64,000 nt of DNA from Parascedosporium putredinis (lineage: Eukaryota; Ascomycota; Sordariomycetes; Microascales; Microascaceae). The DNA is taken from positions 434,001 through 498,000 of the forward strand of contig CASHTG010000020.1 of the NCBI GenBank assembly GCA_949357655.1, given 5' to 3'. The position numbers were made by a program, and so were the translations under genes. The notes under the pieces are model-generated. The model saw only the letters and a program-made list of their open reading frames with translations. It did not search any database and was not told where the DNA came from. This document shows positions 36,601 through 48,385 of the stretch, one piece after another. Each line of letters starts with the position of its first letter. The first letter of the stretch is position 1.

Positions 36601-37521
36601 CAAGACTACCAGCTCGTTAGGTGAGCTCCAAAAGCTTGCTGCCAAAGACCAAAAATCGGCTACTCCGTCTCCGAAAAGAATTTCGTCAATGGAAGGTTAT
36701 TAGTGGTTCTTCTTACGCAGCGCCCCGGCGGGGGATGAACACCGAGCCATCTATTCAATTGACGGAGCTTACTTAGGCAGAAGACTGGCCCGAAGGGAAT
36801 AGCCTTCTTCCGAGGCAACGATGAAAAAAAAAAAAAAAGAAGAAAAAGGCAGTCTATGCCCTCTCAGCCCAGGCCCACCTAATGGCAAGACGATGTCGGT
36901 ACCCCAGACGTACCGAAAGAAAGAAAAAAATTGGAAGAAGAAGAGGGAAAGGGGGATCAATGTTCGCGGTTTCCTCCTTCTTCGTCTCGCTTTAGAAGAG
37001 GAAGAAGAAAAATAAGGATGCAAGAAGGTGCTGGCTCCGGTCCCATTGTTGCCCTGCTCCTTGCTCCCTTGCGCAGCGCATCCCACCATACCCATTCAGA
37101 TTCGACGCGAGACCAAAAGAGGGCGCCTTGGGCATCTTGAATTGCTGGTATTTCCAGTTCCAGGAATGATTCCCCGAAGTGGAGTGGCGATCAGAACCTA
37201 AAATGTCAACTACACCTATTCAAGGATCAGACTTGTTAGCTCATGACATAATCGGCCGGGGGCACGAGGCTGCGGGCAATTGTATCTCCCACCAATTTTA
37301 ATAGGAAACGATACACTGTTCAGGGACCCTGGTCAGCGTTGCCTCGCGAGTTTCGCGCTAACAAGTCTAATCCCTCTGGGAGATGTAGTACTCCAATGAT
37401 ACGTGGTTCCGGGTCAGATGGGAGCACGGTGCGGGTTTGCGGAAAGGCCAACCAAGCCAACGTACGGCCAGCCCCTTCCAGCCAGTTAGACGAGGCCCCA
37501 GCTAGAGCTGAGGAGGAAAAT

Positions 37522-37617
37522 GAGGAAGAAGAAGAAGAAGAAAAGGGGAAAAAAAAAGAGGGAGAAAAAGAAAGAGAAAAAGAGAGAAAAAGAAGGGAAA
37601 AAAAAAAGAAAAAGAAG
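37522..37617 (+). repeat. Purine tract, 96 nt
   Basis: Ninety-six consecutive A/G bases in intergenic DNA, starting with GAA repeats and ending in A-rich blocks. One T at 37521 separates it from more purines on the left. An open frame reading Glu/Lys/Arg repeats across it is an effect of composition. Confidence 0.85.
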
Positions 37618-40600
37618 ACAAATACAATTGGTGCAGGTGAGCGATGGTATGTTGGTACAAAGTATGTGTCGCGCGAAGAGGACGGCTCTTCAAAGAAGCA
37701 AAACCACATGATCCAGCCACCTCCCACCCATCCAGCATCGAGGGTTCAAATCTTGTGTTGAGCTGAGCCTGAAAGCGCAGGGGGATCGCATTCGCATATA
37801 CCTGCTGGGCTCATCGAAAGTCAGTCACCCGGGAGCATCTCGGTTTGGGTCATCCATTCAGGCGTCAGCCCACACTTGTCATTCCTCGCCTGCCATTTTT
37901 CCAGAACTCGCTAGAATCCGGTACTTCCATCTTCCACCGAGAGAGTGGGCTGGTTGGGAGACATGCGTCTTGCCGGGTTTGGGTGGTTTACACTATAATA
38001 GAACAAATGGGCTTCCTTGCGTTTGAATCCGAAGCACTTTAGATTCAAAACTATTATCACGTCGCGCGTTTATATTAGCAAATATTGAGAACCAACCAGT
38101 CTTGCCGGGCAGGTGATATCAGACAGCCAACCACACACCCCAAGCGGCAGGAGATTTTAGCCGCCATGATATCATCCTTGATGCAACGAAAGCAGCAGCG
38201 ATGGGGCCGCCGAGTTCGCCTCGTGGGTCTGGCGGAAAATAAATACTGTGGATTGACAGAAGCGAACAGCGTTCGAGAGAGGAATCGGGTAACGAAGCTT
38301 AACGAAGTGGGTGTCTCTGTGTGGACAGGGTAAATTTGGTGGGCGGGGAAGGAACATCACTCCCTCGTAGCCAGTTGTTGCTCTTTGCTACTCCCAACCA
38401 CATTGCTTGACCATCCAACAAGTACCATCACGTTGTCCTAGTGTTCGTTAGACGATGAAGTTAGTTTGTTGTGCATGCCGAGGGAGAAGGGAAGAGAAAA
38501 AAGAAAAGAAAAAAAAAACAAAGGGGGCGGAGGCAGAGACGAAAAGATCGGGTCACCACTCGCCATACATCATAGTACAAATAGCTTCAAGTGGCAATCA
38601 ATGCCCCACAACGAAGACACCCATTGAACCTCAAGCCTGCGGGGACAGTCGAGATCGAACACGCTTGATATTGTTCTCAATGGGAGACATTGGCTCGAAA
38701 GGACAGCCCTGTGTTCAAACGACCCACCAGTAGGGCAAGACGGTAGCCTCACCCCCAAGCATGCCACGGCTTCCTCCGTAAAAATAAATGGATCCAGGGA
38801 TCGATAGATTTGCGATCAAGATTGCCTATTCTTAGGGCGCTGAGAAACAACCAAACCAGCAGTAGCGAGAGCGCACATGCGCCCATCTAGATGGAGCCAG
38901 CAGACGCAGTCATTTCGCGCCATGTCCCACTGGCACTGATGTCTTCTCGAACCGGAAACGTCATCCTTCGGGAACACAGCCGACCACAGCACAACAGCCC
39001 TTGGTCTATTGCGAGGTTGCAATGCATACATCCTTTCATTTGCAAGCAATCTTTCCCATCTTCCTTTGGGCTTCTTTTCGGTATCCCACCGCAGGATACT
39101 TCGTCTTCCCTTCACAGACATCGCCGAGGCTGGCTCAGATGTGCGGTGAAGGAGTTAGACGAGACGGGCACCCTAGTATTAATCAAATTTCCAGAGAGGC
39201 TTACGTTTGGTGTTGCAATTGCCAGCACGGGCGGCTTCGGGCAAGGACGATTGATGGACGCACCATGGTCGGTCTTTCAAGTTGATCTTGGAACACACAA
39301 AATTCCCAGATGTGTTCATTTCCCGTGTCCCTTCGATCTGTGTTTCTTGTGCCAGTGCTCTCGGGACTCACATCGATCACCCTCTTCAATTCCCGGTGTG
39401 GTTGGAGTTGGGCAAGCGGCCGCAAAGCAGCGGGCGAAACGGAAGGCCTGTCCTCTCGTCCCGCCCTCGGGACTCTGCAGTGCATCTCGAGGTGCCTTCG
39501 ACATGTACAAGTAAGCCACAGCAAATGGAAAGAAAAAAGGGTCCAATGGATCCATTTTCTCGTGTGTTCCACGTCTCTTCCTCTTTGAGACCGGAACCTC
39601 CAAGGGCTCTGAGCCCCAGGTATCGATAGACATGTTTGGCCCTTCCTTGTCTTTGTGGGCTTCTCCCACACCCCACCTTCCGCCCAAGGAATAATCCCAG
39701 CCCGCTGCAGGAGAAGATACGGAAGGTGGTCATCAGTGGCCGATGAGCGGCGGGCAGGTCGGTGCACCACCACCACCACCATCACTGGCTTGCCGAGTTG
39801 CACGCTTCGCGCCTTCCCTTTGATCCCATCTCCACCCTATCTGAGCTGTTCATTTTGGAACGCATAGGTCACTCGCAAGATTCAAAAGCCAAAAGCAAAA
39901 AGGGCGTCATTGACTTCAACAATATTCCCCGATGTGACAGCTCGCCCCAAAGTGCTGGCACAGACTTTTGGCCGCTTGTCAACAAGACTCGATTGTTGGG
40001 GGTGAGCGATCAAATTTGGTGGCTGTAGGCACTCGAAGCATATTGGTTTTTCCACCTCTTGAGCCACGCCGTCCATGCACTGCAAGTGGATTCATTGCGG
40101 TATCCTGCTGCCTTCAGGGCAAGTCTAGGCAGTATATCGGGAATTGATTGAGTCCTCGTGTTCAAGGACTCGACGGTCGAGGACTGGAATGACTGTGCCA
40201 CAGCTCACAGGCTCGGCACTCGGATGCGCAGAGACCCACGCATATTCCAGGATAGCTTTCGAATGAACTCTCCCCCATGACAAAGCCGGAAGTGGTGCCA
40301 ATCTCTCATAGATATTAAACAGGCAGCGAGCCTGGCGAGCTGGCCAAGTTGTGAGTTCCCAGATGTGTCAACTAGAACTAAATGAGAGAGGCGGGTCTAG
40401 CTCCCGTGGGACTCGTGTGCAGATGCGGCCGTAGACGGATGAGATCGGCCATCACCTCATCGCTGCTGAGCCCCGCGAACATGTTCTCTCTCAGAAGATT
40501 CAGCTAAACAGGGGACCACGTCAGAACGAGCAGAGCAAGAAAAAACCCTCTCCCCCTTACCCTCTCCGGACGGAGTGGGGACCTGAACAGTTACGCCGAG

Positions 40601-43159
40601 GTTGAGATCCTACGTCCAAGTCTCGAGCCGTCACCAGCGACCGCTCCACCTGTCAAGAACAATTCAACCCTCGAGGTCAGGATCGCTCTCGATCGCTCTG
40701 AAAGTGCATCCGTAGGACCATCGGAGGAATGTGGCGGTACATTTATTCGATGGTCAGGAATCCTGGCTTGCGAGCAAGCGAGGCCCGCCGAAGCGGCTAC
40801 CAAGGTGGGGAGGGTCGAGGACCTGGAAGTTGCTCTCTGTTAGTTTCAGCCCTGCCGATCCTTGCCTTCGGCCTTTCCCGTGCCGGCCCCAGAACGATAC
40901 ATGAGGCCTCAGCTCGTATGAGACTCGTCATCCTCAACCGAGTTACGCAAATTTAGAGTTGCAACTCGTCAAATCGTCAAATTATGGGGTGGTTTCCTTC
41001 TTGGTTCTTTGAAGATGGTGAAAATGGGCCTCGTGGGAGACTTCACGCGATGTGGACAAGTTTAATGCATGCCGCGTGGGTGTTGAAGGTGCGCCCTCGG
41101 CTCTCGCTGCCACACCCCAATTCATTCGAGGGTTCACATTGAAAATGGTCCCGAATAGATGCATGTAGGCATCTGAACTGTTCCCCCTTTCTTTTATTTT
41201 TCTCATCTACCTCCCCCAGATCTATCAAGATAGCTAACCCTTTCCTCTTCGTCGTTGTCACGCTCCTGGTGTGTCTCCGTTTGACTTGGTGTGTCCGTGC
41301 CCGACGCATGCCTTTTGGAGTCTTGAAATTTGGATGATGCATCCGATCATACACCAGTCTTGTTTCCGCCAGGGTCCTCTGCACCCTCCTCTTTCTTTTC
41401 AGTCTTGAAAAGAAAGTCTCGACAACTTGGCAAGGGCCTATAAGACGTCCGAGATATAGGTGACAGCGGTAGTAACCTCGCCTGACGTGTGTGCCCTATG
41501 CTACCTTCCCCATCCTTCTCCTTCCCTCTTTTGCATGGCTTGTGAGGTTGGATGGCTTTTGGCCCGTGTAGCCTTTGCGAGAGAAAGACCCCGAGTGATC
41601 ATCACGCAAGTCCCGACAAAATGTTATGCCGTTAAAGCGAACAGGAACATCAGCGGGGGCCTTCTTCGCCCCTCTCGTACTCCTTGCTGGCTTGTAAACC
41701 CCCTTCCACGATTCTTAAAGTACCGAAGTCAGGGGATCACGGCAAGCACGCGAAGTTAGTGCCTGCGGATATTCGCGTACGCCTAAGCACAGGCGTACAG
41801 GCCTGCGGCGACGTGAAAGAACCCTTGTTCTTCAAGCTGTGATGAAGATCTAGATATAGACCCAAACATGATCACCAAAGGGTCTCATCAACGAGCCTGG
41901 CTTGTGCCACTGTTTTCAATGAATGAGAGAACAAGGAGGACGGAGAAGAAGAAGAAGAAGAAGCAGAAAGGAGCGGGGCTAGTTTCCGTTTCAAACGCAA
42001 TCGCCGCTTCGCCCTGTGAGGCTTGACATACTTTGTTTCAATACAGCTTCGGAGGGATTGCGCCCGGCGACCCTGCTGATAGCTCAACGGCTACGTTTCC
42101 ATAATGTCTTCTATTATGGCCACTGTTATTATACAGAAGCGAGGGCGAAGAGATTAGACTCATCGGCTTTGTGATGTGGGCATAGTTGGCAACGATAGCC
42201 GACCGCCCTATGCGCCAGTTCCCACGTTATTTAGGCGCTTCTATGCTTTCCATCATCCCCTCGTCTTGCCAAATTAACACGTCACCGCTTCATCCCGTGG
42301 TTTAACGCCCAGATATTGTGCACCTCTACGTCCGTTTCCTGGGAGAGCTTGCCGGATTCCCGAATCTTCGAGGATTCAAGTCTCGGCCATTGTGCGACTG
42401 GCCTGGCTCTGATCCCCATATCAGACGTTTCCCTGCGGGTCATAAGATCATATATGAGGCTATCGTTCGGTTCGACTTGAACGTCCTTAGAACACGAGCC
42501 CGTTCGATGACCGCTATCCACTGCCTTGAACGTCCTCCCCTGATCCTACAACATGTCTTAATGGGATGTCTATGTCGGAGTGACTCTCACTTGTAGTTCT
42601 GGTTCGAGGATGGTCACCGCATCCTCTCACGGAACTCGGCTCGGCTCCGGTGTCTCTCCCTCGACATTGTTTGGTAGATGATAAGTAGAATTCCTCCTAG
42701 AGAGACCCAGCCATTCGTCGTCCATGGAATGCTATATTCATCAATCAAACTCTTTCGCTGACGAATAATGTAGCCTGCCCCATTGGGGGCTTCATACTGG
42801 ATCCTACATAAGTGGAAACAAGACCTGGAAGTTTCGTATGTTCGTTGGGTTTATGTTCGAGGAGAGTGTTTCCAGACATAAATGTGTTTTTATGCAGTGC
42901 TAGATCGCCGTCAACAACTAATCTAATATTGTCCTCCTCTTTCGAATGCTGTTGTTATATCTTGCTGAGGCCTTGATATGGACATGTGCCGGGGATATCT
43001 ATCGCAACTGAAGCTCGATTTGGCTCCACGACTGACGATAAATGATAACTGAGAGGGAACGGGACCCGAAGGGAAAAAGAATTACATGAATATCTGAGGT
43101 TTAGTCTCAAGGTTTAGTTGTCCGGGCGTGTTTTTGAGAGTTGCCTCGCGGAGCCTGTT

Positions 43160-43450
43160 ACAGAGGAATAGGCTGAGCGAGGGAGAGCACAGGGGATCTT
43201 TTCATAAATGAATAACTTGAGGCTGGATCTATCCTATCTTCCCAGTATCGTTTATACTTTCTGGTTTCCATGCTCGTAATCCACGCGATACGGCGTCTTG
43301 GCCAACTTGGAATTCTACTATGAAGGATGCGATGCCGAGGAGGCAAAGATACTGCCCCCACATCTTCAACACGGCCTTTGGGGGATGGAACTTCGAACGA
43401 AGAACCCGGACTAGACTCTTGGAAGACGTTCCGGAAAGGATCGTGGTCCA
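43160..43450 (-). mobile_element. Probable Ty3/gypsy chromodomain relic
   Basis: On the minus strand two frames together resemble the C-terminal end of chromovirus-type integrases. RILHSRIPSWPRRR sits where the family has its ILDSR-type start, and in the next frame YRVDYEHG stands for the usual YLVDWEGYG. Stops follow where Trp is expected, then a tail like RSSLKLFIYEK. The upstream linker is Pro/Ser-rich. No LTR or integrase core adjoins. The resemblance is by eye and the copy is badly decayed, so this is a tentative call. Confidence 0.35.
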
Positions 43451-44108
43451 CTCATCCGGTCTATGTTGTGCTCACCTTGGACGTCCCCTACTATGAGTCA
43501 GGTGGCGGTGTTGAATATAACGGCCTGGATGAGGAAAGCTCCCTCGTGAGTCACCCGGACCGCTATTTAAGTAAATGCCAAGAGGAATGAGGATCCAAGA
43601 AGGAAAAGGGCCATTAGAAGTGGCGAAAGTCGCTGTGATATTGGACACCTGGTGGTTATCAACGAGTTCGTCACGACTGCCCGCTTTTCATGCTTCGCGA
43701 TGCACTTTCGCCTCAGGATGAACCAACGTATTTTACTTCTTTTTGTCTTTATTCTTATTTTTTATCTTTCTAAAGGAGAGAGAGCAAGTCACTGGATTGA
43801 GATAGCTCGGTTTACACTGCTCGAGGCAGCAATGCAGGACCGTGGGGCGATGAGGTAGTTGCATAGCTTCCTGTACTGCGGACAACGATAAATTTTTGCG
43901 GGGTGTTCACTACCCCTCCTTCTCCCACTTTTTCTTCCTTAATGTTTGCACCTTTACATCATCCTCCATTGTGTCTTTCTTTCTATTTTCCCTGACTCTG
44001 TGACACATTTCCCTCTTTCCCGCCTTTCTCCATTGGAGAACTAGCAAACCACTCAACTCCCCTTCAAGAGCCTGGAGAAGCATCACCCCTCCCCTTCCAC
44101 CACCCACC
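43451..44108. promoter_or_regulatory. sdo1 upstream region with pyrimidine tract
   Basis: About 200 nt before the sdo1 ATG (43912-44100) the plus strand is strongly C/T-rich, typical of highly expressed fungal genes, and the ATG lies in a CACCATG context. The remainder, toward the gypsy relic, shows nothing else. Confidence 0.4.
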
Positions 44109-45060
44109 ATGTCGCGCCAGATCAACCAACCCTCCAATCAAATCAAGCTGACCAACGTGTCCCTCGTACGCCTCAAGAAGGGGAAGAAGCGTTTCGAGAT
44201 TGCCTGCTACAAGAACAAGGTCCTTGAGTACCGCTCCGGCATCGAGACGGACCTGGACAACGTTCTGCAGATCCCCAATGTCTTTCTCAATGTGTCCAAG
44301 GGCCAGACGGCGCCGCGGGACGACTTGGACAAGGCCTTTGGCAAAGGGAAATCCGTCGACGACATCGTGCTCGAGATTCTGAAAAGGGAGAGCTGCAGGT
44401 CGGGGAGAAGGAGAGAGCAGCGCAGCTGGAGAGGGTGCATAGCGAGGTGGTGGGCATCGTGGCGAGTAAGTTGGTGGATCCGAGGACGAAGAGGGTCTAC
44501 ACGACGGGTATGATTGAGAAGGCGCTGGACATGCTCACCTCCAAGGCTCACGAGGAGGCGGGCCCTGCCCCGGGCCCTGCTCCGGGGCTGCGCCGGCGGC
44601 GGAGGAGACGGCGGCTCCTGCGGAGGAGAACCAGCCGCCGGCGAAGCCCAAGCCCGTGTGGCGTGGGGTGGTGACGACGAAGAGCGCAAAGAGCCAGGCC
44701 CTTGAGGCTATGAGGGCTCTCATTGCCCACCAACCCATTCCTGTGGCGCGGGCGAGGATGAAGCTTAGGATAAACTGTCCTACGAATGTTCTCAAGCAGG
44801 GCGTCAAGTCGGCCGGGAAGCCCAAGGAATCTGAGGACGGGAGTGAGAAGAAGGCCCCAGGTACTGTCAAGGACCAAATTCTGAGTTACATAGAGCAGGT
44901 CGAGTCACAAGAAGCCGTTGGATCTTCGGAGTGGGAGGTTGTTGGCTTCGTTGAACCGGGAGCGTTCAAGGCCTTGTCTGACTTCATCGGCAACGAAACA
45001 AGAGGTCAAGGTAGAGTGGAGGTTCTGGACATGGCCGTCACCCACGAAGATCAGGATTAA
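44109..45060 (+). CDS. sdo1: Ribosome maturation protein Sdo1 (SBDS family), frame broken twice
   Basis: Sdo1/SBDS works with the GTPase Efl1 to release Tif6/eIF6 from the late 60S subunit. A single exon, about 317 residues after mending. Domain I is typical: INQPSNQIKLTNVSLVRLKK, then CYKNKVLEYRSG and LDNVLQIPNVFLNVSKGQ. Domain II has GELQVGEKERAAQLERVH and DPRTKRVYTTGMIEKALD, and the region after it has SAKSQALEAMRALIAHQPIP. Between them is an Ala/Pro/Glu-rich insert of about 30 residues. The C-terminal part (SEWEVVGFVEPGAFKALSDF) fits domain III. The frame drops one base at 44382-44388 (AAAAGGG) and again at 44584-44587 (GGGG). Mending each gives one continuous family-like protein. It converges on RPS18. 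Confidence 0.9.
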
Positions 45061-45489
45061 TATGACAGTTTTGATACCCTTTCATTTTCAGCTAGAGCCA
45101 GAATGCAAACCCCTACTGCTGCCCACTCAACCGACTGATGCTCTCCGTACACACTGGGCATCAAGTCCTTTGTTCTCATCGCGGCCAGCCAATCTTGTAA
45201 GAGGGGGTAACGGGCAAAGAGAGAGAGCCACCGCACACATTTCTTTTAGAGACATCCTATGTAACCTTACGCCGGAACCCCCGTATTCCTCTCTCGAGAC
45301 ACGTGCAACTTTGGTGATGCACATCACTTGCCGTGCGGGAGAAGTGTGCGTAATATGTTCCCTATTTTTTGTTTGCGCAAAGGACGTAAAATCTAGACGA
45401 CAAAATCCATTGCGATGCAGTGGAGGAATCCGATCGTAATGCAAGCAGTCATGACGCCTATCCCCCGATAACCGAGAAAGACCAATCCT
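45061..45489. other. Convergent intergenic region, sdo1 / rps18
   Basis: About 430 nt holding both 3' ends of two translation-related genes. No gene was seen in it. Confidence 0.4.
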
Positions 45490-46434
45490 CTAACCACCCC
45501 TCTTCTTGGAGACACCGACGGTACGTCCACGACGACCGGTGGTCTTGGTGTGCTGACCACGGACACGGAGGCCCCAGTAGTGTCGGAGACCACGGTGGGC
45601 ACGGATCTTCTTCAATCGCTCGAGATCCTCACGGAGCTTGGAGTCGACACCGTTGGAAACGATCTGGCTGTCCTTGCCATCGACGATATCCTTTTGTCTG
45701 TTAAGGAACCAGGCGGGGATCTTGTACTGGGTGGGGTTTTGCTGTTGTTGGTGAAAAAAACCGGGTTAGCAACGCCTTCCTTAATCGCCACCGACCAAAG
45801 AAAAGAAAATAAAAACTGCTTGGGTATCCAGAGCGGGCTAAACGACGATGACTGGGAGGGGGCTATCTTACGAGGATGGTGACGATACGCTCAAGCTCTT
45901 CGGAGGTGAGCTCACCGGCACTACAGAGTATATTAGTATTCCTTCTGGTTTTCTGGTAGTTTTCGAATTCGATCGCTTAGGTTTCGTACCGCTTGGAAAG
46001 GTCGACATCGGCCTTCTTGAGGACAAGGTTGGAGTACTATGGCTGATTGTTAGTTGTAATCTTCCCAACGATAGAAAGTTCGGACCAAGTTGGCGAAGAA
46101 ATGAGAGGGCGTCGGGCAAACTTACGCGACGACCGACACCCTTGATCTTGGTCAGGGCAAACATGGTCTTTTGCTCTGTTGGGAAATAGTCAGTAAACCA
46201 TCCAGACTGTTTAAAGATGCCCATAAAGGCATCTTGTCCCCAATCTCCCCATCCCGACCCTCGGCCAAGACTTTATACATCGGCGATGCTTCATCAAAAT
46301 TTTGCGTCCAGAGGGTTCGCGATGCGGGCGACGAGGGGATGGGCGGCTCAGAAACACTCACTTCCGTCGACATTGGTGTTGAGGAGACGCAGGATGAACT
46401 GGAAGTTCGACTTCTCGCCTGATACGAGCGACAT
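45490..46434 (-). CDS. rps18: 40S ribosomal protein S18 (uS13)
   Basis: A component of the small-subunit head near the decoding site and P-site tRNA. Five exons: 46362-46434, 46126-46175, 45990-46036, 45872-45920 and 45490-45741. Phases agree throughout and the product is 156 residues, the usual eukaryotic length. It begins MSLVSGEKSNFQFILRLLNT, has LTKIKGVGRR across the second junction, and ends with RAHRGLRHYWGLRVRGQHTK and TGRRGRTVGVSKKRGG. Dense short 5' introns are usual for ribosomal protein genes in filamentous fungi. No frame break was found. Confidence 0.97.
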
Positions 46435-47255
46435 GATGGGCAACTGGTCTCTCGGAGAGTGTCGCCTAGTTGTGTGGTTGGTTGTATGAAGCTGTCGTGA
46501 AGAAATCTCAGGACGTGTGGAGAGGCTGTGGTTTTGGGAGGGATGCGGGCTGCGATGTGGGCACTAGGGCAGTCATCACGTGCCGTAGCTTTTTTGTCTC
46601 CAGGCTCCTTGGTTGGTGCCAGATTCTTGTGCCACAGGCCGACCCCGTTTTTCGACCGCGCAAAATACCTACTCGCCAATGAGGAGTACCTCGAGCAGTC
46701 TTCTCCATAATATTAGTCAGCAGCATATGGTCGACTTTGGATGCTCAAGACACTCTCGACTCTCAACAGGTGGTATATCCCACTGTGCGAAATCTATTGA
46801 TTTAGCTTGGGGTTTCATCAATTGATCATTCCCACATGAGATCTACCATCGACTTACACGGGCACTCACTTGCGGCTAGTCTACCGCCTCGCCGTCGTCA
46901 CATTACTATAGAGAGAGTTTTCCAGAATAAACTCGGGTATATATTATGAAATCATGTAAAAGAAGAAGAAGAAAAATGAAATAAAAGGACAAAGAATACC
47001 AGCCGTCATTGCCTACGCAAAACAGACGGAGGACTGTCTACAGTCCTGCAACACCTCACTCCCTCTAGAACGCCCCTCATAAACAGCGCCACCGGCGTCA
47101 GATCATAGATCTCATCATCCTATGATGGTACACAGCTTTTCACGCGAATCGCCGCCCTTGCATCAAGGAAAACAAGAGCTATGCTATACTAGAATAGGAA
47201 AGTCAAAGCTAAACAAGAGCGAATTTGAGTATTTCACAGCAGGGCTTTAAATTTC
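46435..47255. promoter_or_regulatory. rps18 promoter region with CACGTG box
   Basis: ATCACGTG at 46575-46582 lies about 140 nt before the rps18 start. CACGTG is the binding core for bHLH factors such as Cbf1, which controls ribosomal protein genes in some ascomycetes. The distal part toward 47255 is the 3' flank of the next gene and shows no coding signal. Confidence 0.45.
46577..46582. promoter_or_regulatory. CACGTG E-box upstream of rps18
   Basis: Perfect palindromic hexamer, about 140 nt upstream of the rps18 ATG. A matching box lies upstream of the mitochondrial ribosomal gene at 55701-55706. Function inferred from the motif. Confidence 0.4.
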
Positions 47256-48385
47256 TTATGATGTCGAGGTAGCAGCTGCGGCGGTGGATGTCGACGTGCT
47301 CGTCGCGAACCCGAACCCAAAACCAAGCGGCTGCGCACCGAAGCGGACGAGCCACTGAGCGCGCAGGCCGGCAAGCTGAGCGGCGGCGATCTGCTGGAAG
47401 CCGTTGAGGAAGGCCCCTCCGAGGTTGACGAAGCTATTACCGTTGGAAGCGAAGTTTGCGCAGCTCTGGAAGAAGGTGTTTGGGCTCTCGATGAAGGCAG
47501 CCTGGTTGGGGAAGATGATGGCGGCGGGGTCCGGGAAGATGAGGTTCAGGGTCGGGGGTCGGTGTTGGGAGGAGGATGACGCTGCCGTTGAAGCTGCCAA
47601 AGGGAGCGAGAGGGTTAAAAGTTTGCAGGTTGAACGAGGGGAGACCGGTGAACTGGCTCGCAAAGGAGGAGCCCGTAGCGGTGGGCAGGATGGTCATGGT
47701 CTCGGCGTCGGAGACCATGACGGCGATGTTGCGGCTGCCGGCCCCGTTGTCGGCCAGCAGCTGGTTGACGAGGTAGCGGTTCGTGCCGGCACCTCCGTTG
47801 CGGCGATCCAAGACGCAGGTCACGGTCACGATGACGGTGTTCTACGGAGAATGGAAGAACCCTTGTTAGCCGTTTTGCGCATGTAAAGATGGGTGAACTA
47901 AAGAGGGAGACTGTATCTTACCGCCTGGCTGAACCGAGACCTGAAGTGGTTGACGCGGATGTTGTCCTTGATGGTCTGCAGCTGGCTAACCAAGGCGATT
48001 TGGGACTGGATGAGAGCGCCAAACTGGCTCTCGGCGAGCTGGGTCAGCTGGTCGATGACATCAAGGTTGTTGTTTTGGATAACGGTGATGGTCGTCTGCT
48101 GAATGGGGGCCCAAGAGCAAGGGCTGGGTGAGTCCGCCGGTGAAGGGATCGAGGAACTGACGCCTCTGAATCTTCTTCTCCGAGGGACCCGCGGCGCGAA
48201 CGACCGAGCGCTCGTCCAGATGGCGTGGCACTAAAGGCGTTTGGTTTAGTGGACCGGTTCGAGAGTAGAAGCAAAAGAACATATTGATGATGTTCGTTTT
48301 TTTCGCTTCAAGGATGTGAGGACTTACCAGCCGCGACCATGGAGGCAAGGCCAGCCAGGGCCGTCATGAAGAAGGAGATATGCAT
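47256..48385 (-). CDS. Secreted fungal protein of unknown function, frame broken twice
   Basis: Three exons, 48328-48385, 47922-48230 and 47256-47841, about 316-318 residues. Residues 1-19 (MHISFFMTALAGLASMVAA) form a signal peptide. A pro-segment follows with a dibasic IQRR before QFLDPF, a likely Kex2 site, so the mature protein may start there. The body is Gln/Asn-rich with a helical look (IQSQIALVSQLQTIKDNIRV), then NTVIVTVTCVL and YLVNQLLADNG. The tail is Ala/Ser/Thr-rich (ATSTSTSTAAAATSTS) with no hydrophobic GPI signal. Frame changes at about 48105-48120 and 47549-47558 are each worth one extra or two missing bases. I recognise the type as a conserved secreted protein of Pezizomycotina but can name no function. 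Confidence 0.7.

Larger units (their letters stand above)
31614..43159. other. Large gene-poor block
   Basis: Eleven and a half kilobases without a gene I can support. The first 2 kb upstream of the phosphodiesterase gene are strongly pyrimidine-rich on its coding strand, as in long fungal promoters and leaders. Purine tracts lie at 33591-33655 and 37522-37617. The longest open frame, 38891-39514 (+, 207 codons), starts with ATG but shows no domain and has overlapping rivals on the other strand, so I do not call it. A phrase at 42540-42570 (+) reading LQHVLMGC resembles the C-terminal zinc region of LINE elements but is too short to call. Confidence 0.5.

Noticed and set aside
37339..37761. 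140-codon frame with long Glu/Lys/Arg repeats
   Set aside because: It is a translation of the 96-nt purine tract; no conserved segment on either side.
38891..39514. 207-codon plus-strand open frame starting with ATG
   Set aside because: No domain, biased neither in composition nor codon use, and overlapped by a 200-codon frame on the other strand; likely chance.
42318..42596. LQHVLMGC phrase resembling a LINE C-terminus
   Set aside because: Only eight residues match and there is no Cys/His spacing or reverse transcriptase nearby.
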